This document shows, piece after piece, positions 36,085 to 44,593 of a stretch of 64,000 nucleotides of DNA. Numbering within the stretch: position 1 is the stretch's first letter; every line of letters starts with the position of its first letter. Made by a program: the position numbers and the translations under genes. Below the pieces are notes generated by a model. It did not search any database and was not told the DNA's origin. It saw only the letters and a program-made list of their open reading frames with translations. This stretch comes from a virus, in the IMG/VR virus record IMGVR_UViG_3300021964_000021, positions 55,142-119,141 of that record. One strand, given 5' to 3'.

Positions 36085-36829
36085 TGGTGAATTACTAGAT
36101 CTTTTAGAAAAACTTGCAGACAAAGCAGGAGTATCTCCTTCAGACCGTCTGGATGAGATAATAAGAGATGAATACTATAGAATCAATAGAATAATACCGC
36201 AACAAGTATCTACAGATCCTTATTGGAGAGACAATAGGGATGTGGAATACTTCCATTTTTGTGGTAATACAATTTACAGGGCATATAATATGCTCAGTCG
36301 CCATCATATGGATAATCTTTTGGATGATATTGATGATGAGTTAAGATTTAGTAAAGATAAGTGGGACAGATCTGTAGAGGCAACAAATGGATTGCCGCAA
36401 AGGAAATTAAGACACTTTACCAGTTGGTATGTGTTTTTTAGTATGGTAAAGAAGCACCTTCACAACTATGCGAGGATAACAAATAATCCCAGAGTAAAAG
36501 AATATAAGGTCCAATCATATTGGGCGAAGAGAATGAAGGGTACAAATCCAGAAGATTATAATAATGAACTGGATATAAATTATAGGAACAGTCATAGTCA
36601 TGAGAACTTTGACCTGGGAATGATATACTATCTTAATAATCCATCAAGAATGTTTGGAACACTGATTGAGAATCAAGATAGAGAGATTATTGTTCCAGGT
36701 GATGAGAACTCTCTTCTCATTCATCATTCGCACATTAATCACCAACCAGTAATGCCTCCAAAGCAGATTGCTAACAAGTATTACAGGTGTGTTCTTGTTG
36801 TTGACTTTATGCATCCCTCAAAAATATGA
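36074..36829 (+). CDS. 2OG-Fe(II) oxygenase-like protein
   Basis: A 251-residue protein. The first 160 residues are helical and polar. The C-terminal part holds NSHSHENFDLGMIYYLNNPS and GDENSLLIHHSHINHQPVMP, followed by YYRCVLVVDF with the Arg. This is the layout of the PF13759-type oxygenases with a long N-terminal extension. It overlaps the radical SAM gene by 11 bases, suggesting that the two act on the same substrate. Confidence 0.55.
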   Translation: MILDGELLDLLEKLADKAGVSPSDRLDEIIRDEYYRINRIIPQQVSTDPYWRDNRDVEYFHFCGNTIYRAYNMLSRHHMDNLLDDIDDELRFSKDKWDRSVEATNGLPQRKLRHFTSWYVFFSMVKKHLHNYARITNNPRVKEYKVQSYWAKRMKGTNPEDYNNELDINYRNSHSHENFDLGMIYYLNNPSRMFGTLIENQDREIIVPGDENSLLIHHSHINHQPVMPPKQIANKYYRCVLVVDFMHPSKI

Positions 36830-37059
36830 ACGCTTCTGACAGGATTAAATACTTTAGTATAGTATCAAAGATAAACAAGGGTCGGCTTGATGATATTAAT
36901 CCAGACGAATTTGCCTGGTTGCAAAAAAACCCAAACATTTTGAAGGATATGAATCTAACAAGAAAAAAAGAAGAGATCCTACAAAAATCTATGGGTTGTC
37001 AAGGTACTGTAGAAGAGATCCTATTTTCTTTAGACTTGTCAGATAGAATGTATCGGTGA
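36826..37059 (+). CDS. Hypothetical protein
   Basis: A 77-residue Lys/Asp-rich protein (MNASDRIKYFSIVSKINKGR...) with the segment PDEFAWLQKNPNILKDMNLT. No family recognised. It overlaps its upstream neighbour by four bases and ends within the promoter of the HNH gene. Confidence 0.5.
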   Translation: MNASDRIKYFSIVSKINKGRLDDINPDEFAWLQKNPNILKDMNLTRKKEEILQKSMGCQGTVEEILFSLDLSDRMYR

Positions 37060-37065
37060 TATAAT
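37036..37065 (+). promoter_or_regulatory. Sigma70-like promoter before HNH endonuclease
   Basis: TTGTCA (37036-37041, five of six consensus) and TATAAT (37060-37065, perfect) are separated by 18 bases and lie just upstream of the HNH gene at 37087. Confidence 0.6.
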
Positions 37066-37086
37066 GTCCTTAATGCCCTTGCCAGT

Positions 37087-37563
37087 ATGGAACATCTCAA
37101 GATACAACCACACCAGACAGTATTAGTTCTTAATTCTAGCTACGAACCAATCAACTTTACTAATTGGAGGAGAGCAGTTGTTTTAGTTCTAAAAGATAAG
37201 GTACAGGTTCTATCGTCAAGGGTTGTTAGATTGTTGACTTATATTAGAATTCCTGTGAGGAGTATCATGCAGAATCGTCCAACCAGAAGTCAGATTTATA
37301 AGAGAGATAAAAATTCATGTCAGTATTGTGGAGCAACTACTAGACTGACTATTGATCATGTTATTCCAAAAAGTAAGGGTGGTCAGGATACTTGGGAAAA
37401 TTTGGTAGTCGCATGTTCTTCATGCAACGTTAAAAAAAGTGATAAATTACTTGAGCAGACTAAACTAAAACTCAGGAAGGAACCAAGAGCACCATTTAAT
37501 ACAGTTGCTATTGACCTTGCAGAATCCAATGTCCCTGAATGGAGGGAGTACAGTTACACCTAG
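37087..37563 (+). CDS. HNH endonuclease
   Basis: A 158-residue protein. The N-terminal half (VLVLNSSYEPINFTNWRRAV) is the typical start of free-standing phage HNH proteins. Residues about 78-116 contain CQYCG, TIDHVIPKSKGG, NLVVACSSCN: the His/Asn/His core framed by two zinc-binding CxxC pairs. It has its own promoter, so it may be a homing-type insertion into the oxygenase cluster. Confidence 0.85.
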   Translation: MEHLKIQPHQTVLVLNSSYEPINFTNWRRAVVLVLKDKVQVLSSRVVRLLTYIRIPVRSIMQNRPTRSQIYKRDKNSCQYCGATTRLTIDHVIPKSKGGQDTWENLVVACSSCNVKKSDKLLEQTKLKLRKEPRAPFNTVAIDLAESNVPEWREYSYT

Positions 37564-37571
37564 GAGATGAG

Positions 37572-38126
37572 ATGTTCTTTCGTAAATTGAATGAGAAGTT
37601 TGTAATTGATCATTACAACAAAACTGGCAAGAAGATTGAATATGGGTTGGATAGTCCCATAGGTTTTATGGGAATTAAGTATTCATATATCAATACTACT
37701 AATGATGAGGATCTTCTGCAGGTAATTCCTAGAGAGTATAGGTCTCAGTGTACTTTTTCATTGATGGAATTGAACTATCAGATTCCTCCTCATACTGATA
37801 GTGATATTGAAGCAATTATTAATTTCTATATTAGTACGGATGATTGTATCACTCAGTTCTATTATCCTCCAGATGATAGTGTTCCCCGTCAACAGATTGA
37901 CAACCAGACTGATGGTGCTATATTCCATGAAGGATATTTGAAGAAGGCAGTTAGGTTCATGGCAAAACCTGGTGATGCATATCTTCTGGACGTATCAAAA
38001 CCACACTCTGTTATTCCAACTAATCCTGGGATTACAAATCGTAAGTGTGTTTGTCTACAGATTCTGCATAAGTCGTTTGATGAAGCTGTAGAGATGCTTA
38101 AATCTACTGGTTATATTGATGATTGA
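37572..38126 (+). CDS. 2OG-Fe(II) oxygenase
   Basis: A 184-residue protein from ATG 37572 (MFFRKLNEKFVIDHYNKTGK). The motif IPPHTDSDIEAIINFYIS gives a clear HxD iron triad start, and KPGDAYLLDVSKPHSVIP then NRKCVCLQI give the second His and the Arg. An upstream ATG at 37539 would overlap the HNH stop; the internal one is preferred because it has GAGATGAG just before it. Confidence 0.7.
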   Translation: MFFRKLNEKFVIDHYNKTGKKIEYGLDSPIGFMGIKYSYINTTNDEDLLQVIPREYRSQCTFSLMELNYQIPPHTDSDIEAIINFYISTDDCITQFYYPPDDSVPRQQIDNQTDGAIFHEGYLKKAVRFMAKPGDAYLLDVSKPHSVIPTNPGITNRKCVCLQILHKSFDEAVEMLKSTGYIDD

Positions 38127-38640
38127 GATTATCGATGATTATCTACCTCAACGTGAATTTGAGAACATTCGTTCATATTTTGAAGGTGATACTGATGATG
38201 GGACATTGAATGGATCATGTTCATGGGTATTCTTTCCTGGATGTGTTGGATTGAATGATCCAGATGACCATTTTCATTTCACTCATTTAGTATTTGCTCA
38301 GCATAGCATCCTTAGTCCTGCATTTAATTTGATGACACCAATCATCAAGAAGGAGGGTATGTCATCTATCGCTAGAATAAAGGTAAATTGTGTCATTAAG
38401 ACTGAGAAGTTAAAAGTTCTTATCAAAGGATTTCATACTGACTTCCCACAAACATTAACAACAGGCATATACTACATTAATACCAATGATGGGTATACCT
38501 TGTTTGAAGATGGGACACGATGTGATAGTGTTGCGAATAGATTTTGTAGATTCCCATGCACTACAAGACATACTGCTACAACATGTACCACAACTGATCG
38601 TAGACTACTAATCAATTTTAATTATTCAACATATGATTGA
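38116..38640 (+). CDS. 2OG-Fe(II) oxygenase, tandem paralogue A
   Basis: A 174-residue protein starting inside the previous gene's end. Motifs are FHTDFPQTLTTGIYYINTND (HxD), FEDGTRCDSVANRF, TRHTATTC (second His) and DRRLLINFNY (Arg). This is the layout of prolyl-4-hydroxylase-type phage dioxygenases. The next gene repeats the whole architecture. Possible substrates include proteins or nucleobases. Confidence 0.7.
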   Translation: MMIEIIDDYLPQREFENIRSYFEGDTDDGTLNGSCSWVFFPGCVGLNDPDDHFHFTHLVFAQHSILSPAFNLMTPIIKKEGMSSIARIKVNCVIKTEKLKVLIKGFHTDFPQTLTTGIYYINTNDGYTLFEDGTRCDSVANRFCRFPCTTRHTATTCTTTDRRLLINFNYSTYD

Positions 38641-39154
38641 AGTCATTGATGATTACCTGGATGCAGAGATGCATAGTGATTTGTATAATTACTGGACAGG
38701 TAATTATGACAATGGTGATATTGCTAATTCATGTGTATGGACATTTAACAATGGTATAAATGCTCCTGGAGATGGTCATTCTCAATACGTTCATTTAATT
38801 TACTCAAAGCATCATATTATTAGTAATGCATATAATATTGTAGAACCAATAGTTGACAAGGAGGATATGAGTGCGATTGCTAGAATAAAGGCGAACGCAA
38901 TCAGTCAGACTGAAGAATTAGTTGTATTTGATTGGGCATTTCATTGTGACTTTGGTCCCCATGCAGATAATATGTTGACTGGTATATACTATGTTAATTC
39001 AAATGATGGATACACTCTGTTTGAAGATGGATCTAAAGTAGAGAGTGTAGCAAACAGATTTGTTAAATTCCCTGCTACCATGATGCATACTGGAACATCA
39101 TGCACAGATGACTACAGGAGAATAGTTATCAATTTTAACTATTATGCAATTTAA
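38633..39154 (+). CDS. 2OG-Fe(II) oxygenase, tandem paralogue B
   Basis: A 173-residue protein overlapping paralogue A by 8 bases. Equivalent motifs are FHCDFGPHADNMLTGIYYVN, FEDGSKVESVANRF, MMHTGTSC and YRRIVINFNY. The two copies differ most in the N-terminal 70 residues, so they could have diverged in substrate choice after duplication. Confidence 0.7.
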   Translation: MIEVIDDYLDAEMHSDLYNYWTGNYDNGDIANSCVWTFNNGINAPGDGHSQYVHLIYSKHHIISNAYNIVEPIVDKEDMSAIARIKANAISQTEELVVFDWAFHCDFGPHADNMLTGIYYVNSNDGYTLFEDGSKVESVANRFVKFPATMMHTGTSCTDDYRRIVINFNYYAI

Positions 39155-39995
39155 TACTAAGCAGATAGAACTACATGTAACTCATGCATGTAATTTTACA
39201 TGTGAGGGTTGCTCTCATTACTCCAATCATGGATACTCTGGTAACTTATCTTTAGATACTGCTAGAGAATGGCTATATAATTGGAGTCAAAGGGTGGTGC
39301 CTGATACATTTGTCATCCTAGGTGGAGAACCAACATTAAACGAAGAGTTAACAGAGATTGTATATCTGGTTAGGATGATATATCCTGACCCATCAACTAA
39401 GATTGATTTAGTATCAAACGCTAGTTTCTTACATAAACACCCTAGACTCCCTCAAGCACTAAAAGCAACACAAACAAACCTAGCGATATCGATTCATAGC
39501 ACTAAACATAAAGATTATGTAAGGAGGTTCAAGAGAGGATATAAATTAGCAAAGGAATGGAAGCATAATTTGGGTGTACATGTAGAGTTTTGGGACTTTA
39601 CAAATACCCATTGGATACCTCAGTACAAGGGATATGGTAATAACTTTATGCCATATGAGGATGACAATCCTAGATTAAGTTGGGAGAAGTGTGTATCTAA
39701 ACATGCTATGCAAATACATGAGGGTAAGTTATGGAAGTGCCCTGCACTAGCATATCTCCCTATGCAAGCAAACAAGTATAATCTGAGTCAAAAGTGGGAT
39801 CCTTATCTAAAATATGAACCATTGAGTTTAGACTGCACTGACGAAGAGTTAAAAGAGTTTTTGAGTAGAGAGGACGAATCGTTCTGTTCTATGTGTCCAG
39901 CAAACAAGACCGAACCTTACATCAAACAAGATCCAACATTACCTGTTAGTTATTGGGAGAAAAGATATGATAACATGGGGGATATCATCGAATAG
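39144..39995 (+). CDS. Radical SAM protein, paralogue 2
   Basis: A 283-residue protein with the cluster motif ACNFTCEGC (C16, C20, C23), LGGEPTLNEEL, and the C-terminal set ENCVSKH-like KCVSKHAMQ, WKCPALAYLPMQ and FCSMCPA. The segment KLWKCPALAYLPMQA is the same as in paralogue 1, so they are recent duplicates. It lies directly after the oxygenase pair and overlaps the carbamoyltransferase start. Confidence 0.85.
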   Translation: MQFNTKQIELHVTHACNFTCEGCSHYSNHGYSGNLSLDTAREWLYNWSQRVVPDTFVILGGEPTLNEELTEIVYLVRMIYPDPSTKIDLVSNASFLHKHPRLPQALKATQTNLAISIHSTKHKDYVRRFKRGYKLAKEWKHNLGVHVEFWDFTNTHWIPQYKGYGNNFMPYEDDNPRLSWEKCVSKHAMQIHEGKLWKCPALAYLPMQANKYNLSQKWDPYLKYEPLSLDCTDEELKEFLSREDESFCSMCPANKTEPYIKQDPTLPVSYWEKRYDNMGDIIE

Positions 39996-41391
39996 TCACA
40001 ACGCTGCTCTAGCAGTGTTTTCTAATGACTCTCTCATGTTTGCTAGTCAAAGTGAACGTTTTAGTAGAAAGAAGAACGATCCATATATTTGTGAAGAACT
40101 GATTCATCATGCATTAAAGTATGGTGAACCTGAACTAATTTGTTGGTATGAGCAACCACTTAGGAAGAAGTTGCGACAAATTAGGGCGGGTCAAGGGATG
40201 TTCCAAGATAACTTCACCAAATACTTTAATTGTAAGCATAAGTTTATTGACCATCATTACAGTCATGCTTGTGCTGGATACTTCACTAGCAAGTTCCAGA
40301 GTAGTGCTATTCTTGTGATTGATGGTATTGGTGAGACAACTACTATGAGTATTTGGTCTGCCAAAGGTAGTAATATTAAGCAGTTATGGAAGCTCAAGTA
40401 TCCAAATAGCATTGGTCTCTGGTATTCTGCAATGACTCAACGTTGTGGATTTAAACCAAATGAAGAAGAATACCTAATGATGGGTCTATCAGCATATGGT
40501 AATGGTGGAGAATATGTTGGTAAGATTATGAGTGAATTGATTGGGATGGATTTTGAGTGCAAACAAAACATGCATAGGGGGATAGGTGACTGGCAACCAG
40601 AGGCATCTCCTGAGGAGATCGCTGCTGCATCTCAAACTGTTTATGCTACTTTATTTTGTAATGCACTCTCCCTCACAAAAAGATTGACTGGTAGTGATAA
40701 CATTGTAATTATGGGTGGGTGTGCATTGAATTGTGCTGCAAACACACATGCATATGACTTCTTTAAACGAGTGTGGATTATGCCAGCACCAGATGATGCT
40801 GGATCTGCTATTGGTGCGGTGCTTGCCCATAAGAAGATAAGAATACCATTCACTCCCTACTTGGGATACAAGATTCTACAAAAGGATACTAATGCTTCAA
40901 TCGTTGAATACTTGAGGTATCATAAGGTATGTGGTCTTGCTAGGGGTAGAGCAGAGTTTGGACCCAGAGCACTTGGTGCCAGGAGTTTGTTGGCAGATCC
41001 AACAGTTCATAACATTAAGGATGTTGTCAATACTATTAAGAGAAGGCAATCATTCCGACCATTCTCACCTGTGGTTCCGATTGAATATGCTTCAAAATAT
41101 TTTGATATGCATGATGACATGGTAGAGAGTCCATTTATGCAGTACACTGTTAAATGCAAAATGCCAGAGTTGTTACCTGGAGTGGTGCATGTTGATGGGA
41201 CCAGCAGGGTGCAGACAGTGAAGAAGACTGATACACCAAGATTGCATGATTTGTTACTTCGTTGGGGTAAAGTATCTGGCCATCCAGTGCTTCTTAATAC
41301 CAGTTTAAATATCAAGGGGCAACCGATAGTCAATGATGAATATGATGCTGGGGTTTGGTCTGAGACGCATGGCATAAGAGTATTCCAATGA
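39967..41391 (+). CDS. Carbamoyltransferase (NodU/TobZ family)
   Basis: A 474-residue protein. The N-terminus (ITWGISSNSHNAALAVF) and the motif FIDHHYSHACAGYF are those of the YrdC-independent N-terminal Kae1-like domain that handles carbamoyl-adenylate. NIVIMGGCALNCAANTH and EFGPRALGARSLLADPT are further family signatures. Such enzymes transfer a carbamoyl group to a hydroxyl on sugars or other small molecules. Neighbouring hydroxylating oxygenases could create that hydroxyl, which is inference. The start overlaps the radical SAM gene by 29 bases. Confidence 0.85.
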   Translation: MITWGISSNSHNAALAVFSNDSLMFASQSERFSRKKNDPYICEELIHHALKYGEPELICWYEQPLRKKLRQIRAGQGMFQDNFTKYFNCKHKFIDHHYSHACAGYFTSKFQSSAILVIDGIGETTTMSIWSAKGSNIKQLWKLKYPNSIGLWYSAMTQRCGFKPNEEEYLMMGLSAYGNGGEYVGKIMSELIGMDFECKQNMHRGIGDWQPEASPEEIAAASQTVYATLFCNALSLTKRLTGSDNIVIMGGCALNCAANTHAYDFFKRVWIMPAPDDAGSAIGAVLAHKKIRIPFTPYLGYKILQKDTNASIVEYLRYHKVCGLARGRAEFGPRALGARSLLADPTVHNIKDVVNTIKRRQSFRPFSPVVPIEYASKYFDMHDDMVESPFMQYTVKCKMPELLPGVVHVDGTSRVQTVKKTDTPRLHDLLLRWGKVSGHPVLLNTSLNIKGQPIVNDEYDAGVWSETHGIRVFQ

Positions 41392-42101
41392 ACATTTACG
41401 AACTTGAGGATAGACCTGATCAAAGTGGTTCTTGGTTTGACCAAGATAGTAAGGAACTGTTTGTAAAGAATGCCAAGTCACAACCAGCTAGTTGGAGATA
41501 TAGGAATATTGGTGTCAGTTATCGGTTGAATTCTATGGGATATAGAACTCAGGAGTTTGATCGTATTCCATGGCACAAGTGTATTGTTTTGTTTGGATGT
41601 TCTTATGTTTTTGGTGTTGGATGTGAATTAAGTTCAACCATTGCTGCACAGTTAAGTGGAATGACTGGTCGTCCAGTTATCAACATGGGAGCACCTGGAT
41701 CATCTCCTATGTTCTCTCTACATAACTCTGCTAAGCTAAAGGCACTATACCCAGAACCACTTGCAGTGGTGTTCTCATGGTCTTCATCTCAAAGATGTCC
41801 ACTATATTTGAATGATTCTGTGGTTCATTGTGGTCAGTGGAAAGAAGACATTGGTGGACTTGGTAAAGCATGGAGAAGATTTGATCATCATAATGAAGAG
41901 CATCTAAGAATGACAAGGTTGACCGCACAGATGATGTGGAGCAGTACAAAATACTATGACTTTACTCTTTACCCGTCAAATAGGAAGGCAATAGATTGTG
42001 ATTACATTAAACAAGTAGATACTGCTAGAGACTTAGTACATTCTGGTATTGTGACTAATGAGATTATTGCGAAGAAGATTGCAGAATCCCTTGATATGTG
42101 A
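41388..42101 (+). CDS. SGNH/GDSL-like hydrolase domain protein
   Basis: A 237-residue protein. CIVLFGCSYVFGVGCE (residues about 65-80) is the block I nucleophile region, with Ser in GCS rather than GDS; VINMGAPGSSPMF is block II/III-like. The final Asp-His pair of block V is not clear, so the activity may be esterase-like or lost. It overlaps the carbamoyltransferase by four bases, and such proteins often accompany acyl or carbamoyl sugar modification. Confidence 0.6.
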   Translation: MNIYELEDRPDQSGSWFDQDSKELFVKNAKSQPASWRYRNIGVSYRLNSMGYRTQEFDRIPWHKCIVLFGCSYVFGVGCELSSTIAAQLSGMTGRPVINMGAPGSSPMFSLHNSAKLKALYPEPLAVVFSWSSSQRCPLYLNDSVVHCGQWKEDIGGLGKAWRRFDHHNEEHLRMTRLTAQMMWSSTKYYDFTLYPSNRKAIDCDYIKQVDTARDLVHSGIVTNEIIAKKIAESLDM

Positions 42102-42128
42102 TAAAATCGAGACAGTCAGGAGAATAAA

Positions 42129-42290
42129 ATGACAAAGAAAACTTTTACTGGCAAAGGTGGAGAGACTTGGGAGTGGGAAGAGACTCCTGAGACTGTCGAA
42201 GCACTTAAGAATCTCCACAATTCCCTTGTCAACAATCGAGTAAACAGACCCCATCCCTATAAGAATGAACAAAGCACCACTAACTCCTGA
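42129..42290 (+). CDS. Small hypothetical protein
   Basis: A 53-residue protein (MTKKTFTGKGGETWEWEETP...) preceded by CAGGAGAATAAA, a good ribosome-binding site. Its last 26 bases overlap the following gene. No domain recognised. Confidence 0.55.
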   Translation: MTKKTFTGKGGETWEWEETPETVEALKNLHNSLVNNRVNRPHPYKNEQSTTNS

Positions 42291-42492
42291 AGAAGTACAA
42301 GAAGCAGCGAATCAGTTCTTCCCTCTGTTTGATATTGTTCTTAGGAACATGCCAGAGGGATCTAAAACTGAAGATACCCTAAAGGTTATGGAGACAGTTT
42401 GTGGTCTCGCACATAAAATGAGGGCAGAGAGAGAAGAAGAATCTCTCCCCTTTGGATTTAACAAAAAGAAAGATGACGGAACAGAAGACTGA
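42265..42492 (+). CDS. Hypothetical protein
   Basis: A 75-residue acidic protein (MNKAPLTPEEVQEAANQFFP...) of mostly helical character, ending in a charged tail (FGFNKKKDDGTED). I associate this style of protein with cyanophage small gene clusters but cannot assign a function. Confidence 0.55.
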   Translation: MNKAPLTPEEVQEAANQFFPLFDIVLRNMPEGSKTEDTLKVMETVCGLAHKMRAEREEESLPFGFNKKKDDGTED

Positions 42493-42775
42493 GACCAAAA
42501 ACAAAGCACGCCTTCAAGATTCCTTTGGTGGAACTGTTGAGAAGGACATTCCCGAAGATGTAGAGTGGATTGATGATGCGTTCTACATCAAAAAGACTCG
42601 CTTTGGTATGCACACCAGTATTCTAAAAGATCCCTTGGGACAACACTTTATCACTGGAATGGAGTATGATACTGTTCTCAGTGTGACTCGTTGGCGTCTT
42701 AAAGCATTACAAGAAGGTAATCTTGATGAATATACTCGTGTTGTAAATAGTGGGGTTGTTGGAGGCAAACTATGA
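42473..42775 (+). CDS. Hypothetical protein
   Basis: A 100-residue protein (MTEQKTETKNKARLQDSFGG...) from the ATG at 42473; an earlier TTG is possible. The middle contains EWIDDAFYIKKTRFGMHTSI, a mixed beta segment. It overlaps both neighbours. Confidence 0.5.
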   Translation: MTEQKTETKNKARLQDSFGGTVEKDIPEDVEWIDDAFYIKKTRFGMHTSILKDPLGQHFITGMEYDTVLSVTRWRLKALQEGNLDEYTRVVNSGVVGGKL

Positions 42776-43011
42776 AACCAACTGAAAACTATGAACAATT
42801 GATTGAGCGGTTCACTAAAAGAACTGCTCAACTTACTGCTAGGGCAGATGAGTTGTACGAAGCATACTCTGAATATGTGAAGATTCAAGAAGATCTTGCA
42901 CGATTGACAGGTTCACTACAAGTAGCAGAGTATCTTGCACATGGTAAATTACCAGGTGATGGTAACCATGATGGTATGAAGGATCACCAACCTATGAGGA
43001 AATGGCGATGA
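42772..43011 (+). CDS. Hypothetical coiled-coil protein
   Basis: A 79-residue protein (MKPTENYEQLIERFTKRTAQ...) whose first 55 residues form an amphipathic helix suited to dimerisation. It overlaps the following 26-residue frame by four bases. Confidence 0.5.
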   Translation: MKPTENYEQLIERFTKRTAQLTARADELYEAYSEYVKIQEDLARLTGSLQVAEYLAHGKLPGDGNHDGMKDHQPMRKWR

Positions 43012-43088
43012 GAAAACTAATTAATAAGGTCAGAGATTTTATTCAAAGGTTTAGGAACAAAAACCGTGACCCATTCATCTACAAGTGA
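43008..43088 (+). CDS. Very short basic peptide gene
   Basis: A 26-residue basic peptide (MRKLINKVRDFIQRFRNKN...) beginning with an ATGA overlap. Spacing fits the coupled gene train, and the peptide is an amphipathic cationic helix, but a frame this short could be fortuitous. Confidence 0.35.
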   Translation: MRKLINKVRDFIQRFRNKNRDPFIYK

Positions 43089-43239
43089 TTACCCATACCA
43101 TGAGTTAGATCCTACTACACCATGGTATGAATGGTTAATGTATTGTGAGATTTGCCATCAGTTAGATGTAAAAGATCAACCACGACTGGGTAGATTCATG
43201 GCATATCGTCGTTACCTTAAATACATGGGGATTATATGA
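43066..43239 (+). CDS. Small hypothetical protein with GTG start
   Basis: A 57-residue protein read from GTG 43066: VTHSSTSDYPYHELDPTTPW, then YEWLMYCEICHQLDV and RFMAYRRYLKYMG. The aromatic-rich composition and fit between neighbours (overlaps of 23 and 4 bases) support it. A CxxC pair could bind metal. Confidence 0.5.
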   Translation: MTHSSTSDYPYHELDPTTPWYEWLMYCEICHQLDVKDQPRLGRFMAYRRYLKYMGII

Positions 43240-43472
43240 AACAAAATCCATATTGGTTTTTTGAGAAGTGGGGAATTAAAGAACAACCACCAATCAATAA
43301 TATTCTTGATAAAGTAGAAGAACTTGAAGAACGAGTAAAGTATCTTGAGTTGGAACGAGTCGGTTTAATTAATGATTTGTATGAACTTGAGAACAGACTT
43401 CAAGCACAAATTGACAAACATCACCCTCCAACGTATAATTTGGGGGAGAATTATTCTCTAGGAGACAAATGA
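43236..43472 (+). CDS. Hypothetical coiled-coil protein upstream of talC
   Basis: A 78-residue protein (MKQNPYWFFEKWGIKEQPPI...) with a heptad-like helix from about residue 25 to 60 (KVEELEERVKYLELERVGLI). It overlaps the talC start by four bases, so it is co-translated with transaldolase. Confidence 0.55.
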   Translation: MKQNPYWFFEKWGIKEQPPINNILDKVEELEERVKYLELERVGLINDLYELENRLQAQIDKHHPPTYNLGENYSLGDK

Positions 43473-44143
43473 AAATCTTTCTTGACACCGCAGATACCGA
43501 AGAGGTCCGTAAATATTTTGCGACTGGACTTGTTGATGGTGTCACTACTAATCCTTCCCTGATTCGCAAGGCGGGTCGTGATCCCGAAGAAGTATATCAG
43601 GAGATGATTGATATTGGTGTTCCTGATGTCAGCATGGAAGTTGTTGGCACCGTGGGTGAGATGTACGATGATGGTGTTCGCCTTGCTGAGAAGTTTGGCA
43701 CTGCTGCCACTATTAAACTTCCCTGCACTCCAGATGGTCTGCTTGTTTGTAAGCGACTGACTGGGATGGGTATCAAGACTAACGTAACTCTTGTGTTCTC
43801 TGTTGCACAAGCATGTATGGCAATGAAGGCAGGTGCTACCTATCTGTCTCCCTTTGTTGGACGTTGTAATGACAATTCCTTCAGTGGTGTTGAATTGGTT
43901 CGTGCTATTGCTACTACTAGGACTGTTCATGGGATGAAGACTGAAGTGCTTGCTGCATCTCTGCGTGATGCACATCATGTCTCTCGCTGCTTCATGTATG
44001 GTTCTGACATTGTTACCATGCCAACCAAAGTGTTCAATGCAATGTATGATAGTGTGTTGACTCGTGAGGGACTTGCTATCTTCCAACGTGATTATGAAGC
44101 ATCCCTTGAGGCACTTAATACACCTGAAGTAACGGTGTTCTGA
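43469..44143 (+). CDS. talC: Transaldolase TalC (short fructose-6-phosphate aldolase-like type)
   Basis: A 224-residue protein with the TalC signature: MKIFLDTADTEEVRKY, GVTTNPSLI (residues 24-32), Schiff-base lysine K83 in TIKLPCTPDG, KTNVTLVFS and LSPFVGR. It exchanges dihydroxyacetone units in the non-oxidative pentose-phosphate pathway. Many cyanophages carry talC and pair it with CP12 (13555 here) and gnd (50587 here) to raise NADPH and ribose-5-phosphate supply. The short form differs from the host's longer transaldolase. Confidence 0.95.
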   Translation: MKIFLDTADTEEVRKYFATGLVDGVTTNPSLIRKAGRDPEEVYQEMIDIGVPDVSMEVVGTVGEMYDDGVRLAEKFGTAATIKLPCTPDGLLVCKRLTGMGIKTNVTLVFSVAQACMAMKAGATYLSPFVGRCNDNSFSGVELVRAIATTRTVHGMKTEVLAASLRDAHHVSRCFMYGSDIVTMPTKVFNAMYDSVLTREGLAIFQRDYEASLEALNTPEVTVF

Positions 44144-44145
44144 TC

Positions 44146-44328
44146 ATGTATGAAGAACTAAATTGTTTTGAAGAAGCACTGAAGCACTTTGGCACCCGTG
44201 TTGAGATCATCACTGCTATGGAGATGTCTAAGAAACTTTCTCCTGAAGATGCTTATCAGTTGATTAAGGATGAACTGAAGGAAGTGAAGAAATGTCGTAA
44301 ATTGTTTAACAAGAACAATGACTGCTAA
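44146..44328 (+). CDS. Hypothetical helical protein
   Basis: A 60-residue protein (MYEELNCFEEALKHFGTRVE...) starting two bases after talC. Two helices separated by KLSPEDAYQLI and a basic C-terminal CRKLFNKNNDC. No family assigned. Confidence 0.5.
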   Translation: MYEELNCFEEALKHFGTRVEIITAMEMSKKLSPEDAYQLIKDELKEVKKCRKLFNKNNDC

Positions 44329-44593
44329 AATCTATGAGTCACCTGATGGTGGCAAGACAGTTTATATGCGTGAGATGGGTAGTGATGAACCACGTCGTCA
44401 GATCTACCCTGATCTCATGAATGAAGTTCAGGCAACATCACCATATAATGATGGGTGGACACAGAAATTCTATAGAGAACAGTGGCCACCTTTTGTACCC
44501 GATGGGTTTAAAGATCAGTATGAGAACTATCAAGCAGTTCTTGCAGATGGTTGGGAGTTCACTGATGATGGATTCTGGATTAAATGTACTTAA
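44318..44593 (+). CDS. Hypothetical protein
   Basis: A 91-residue protein (MTAKIYESPDGGKTVYMREM...) with an aromatic-rich C-terminus (ADGWEFTDDGFWIKCT). It overlaps its upstream neighbour by 11 bases and ends at the late promoter of the collar genes. Confidence 0.55.
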   Translation: MTAKIYESPDGGKTVYMREMGSDEPRRQIYPDLMNEVQATSPYNDGWTQKFYREQWPPFVPDGFKDQYENYQAVLADGWEFTDDGFWIKCT

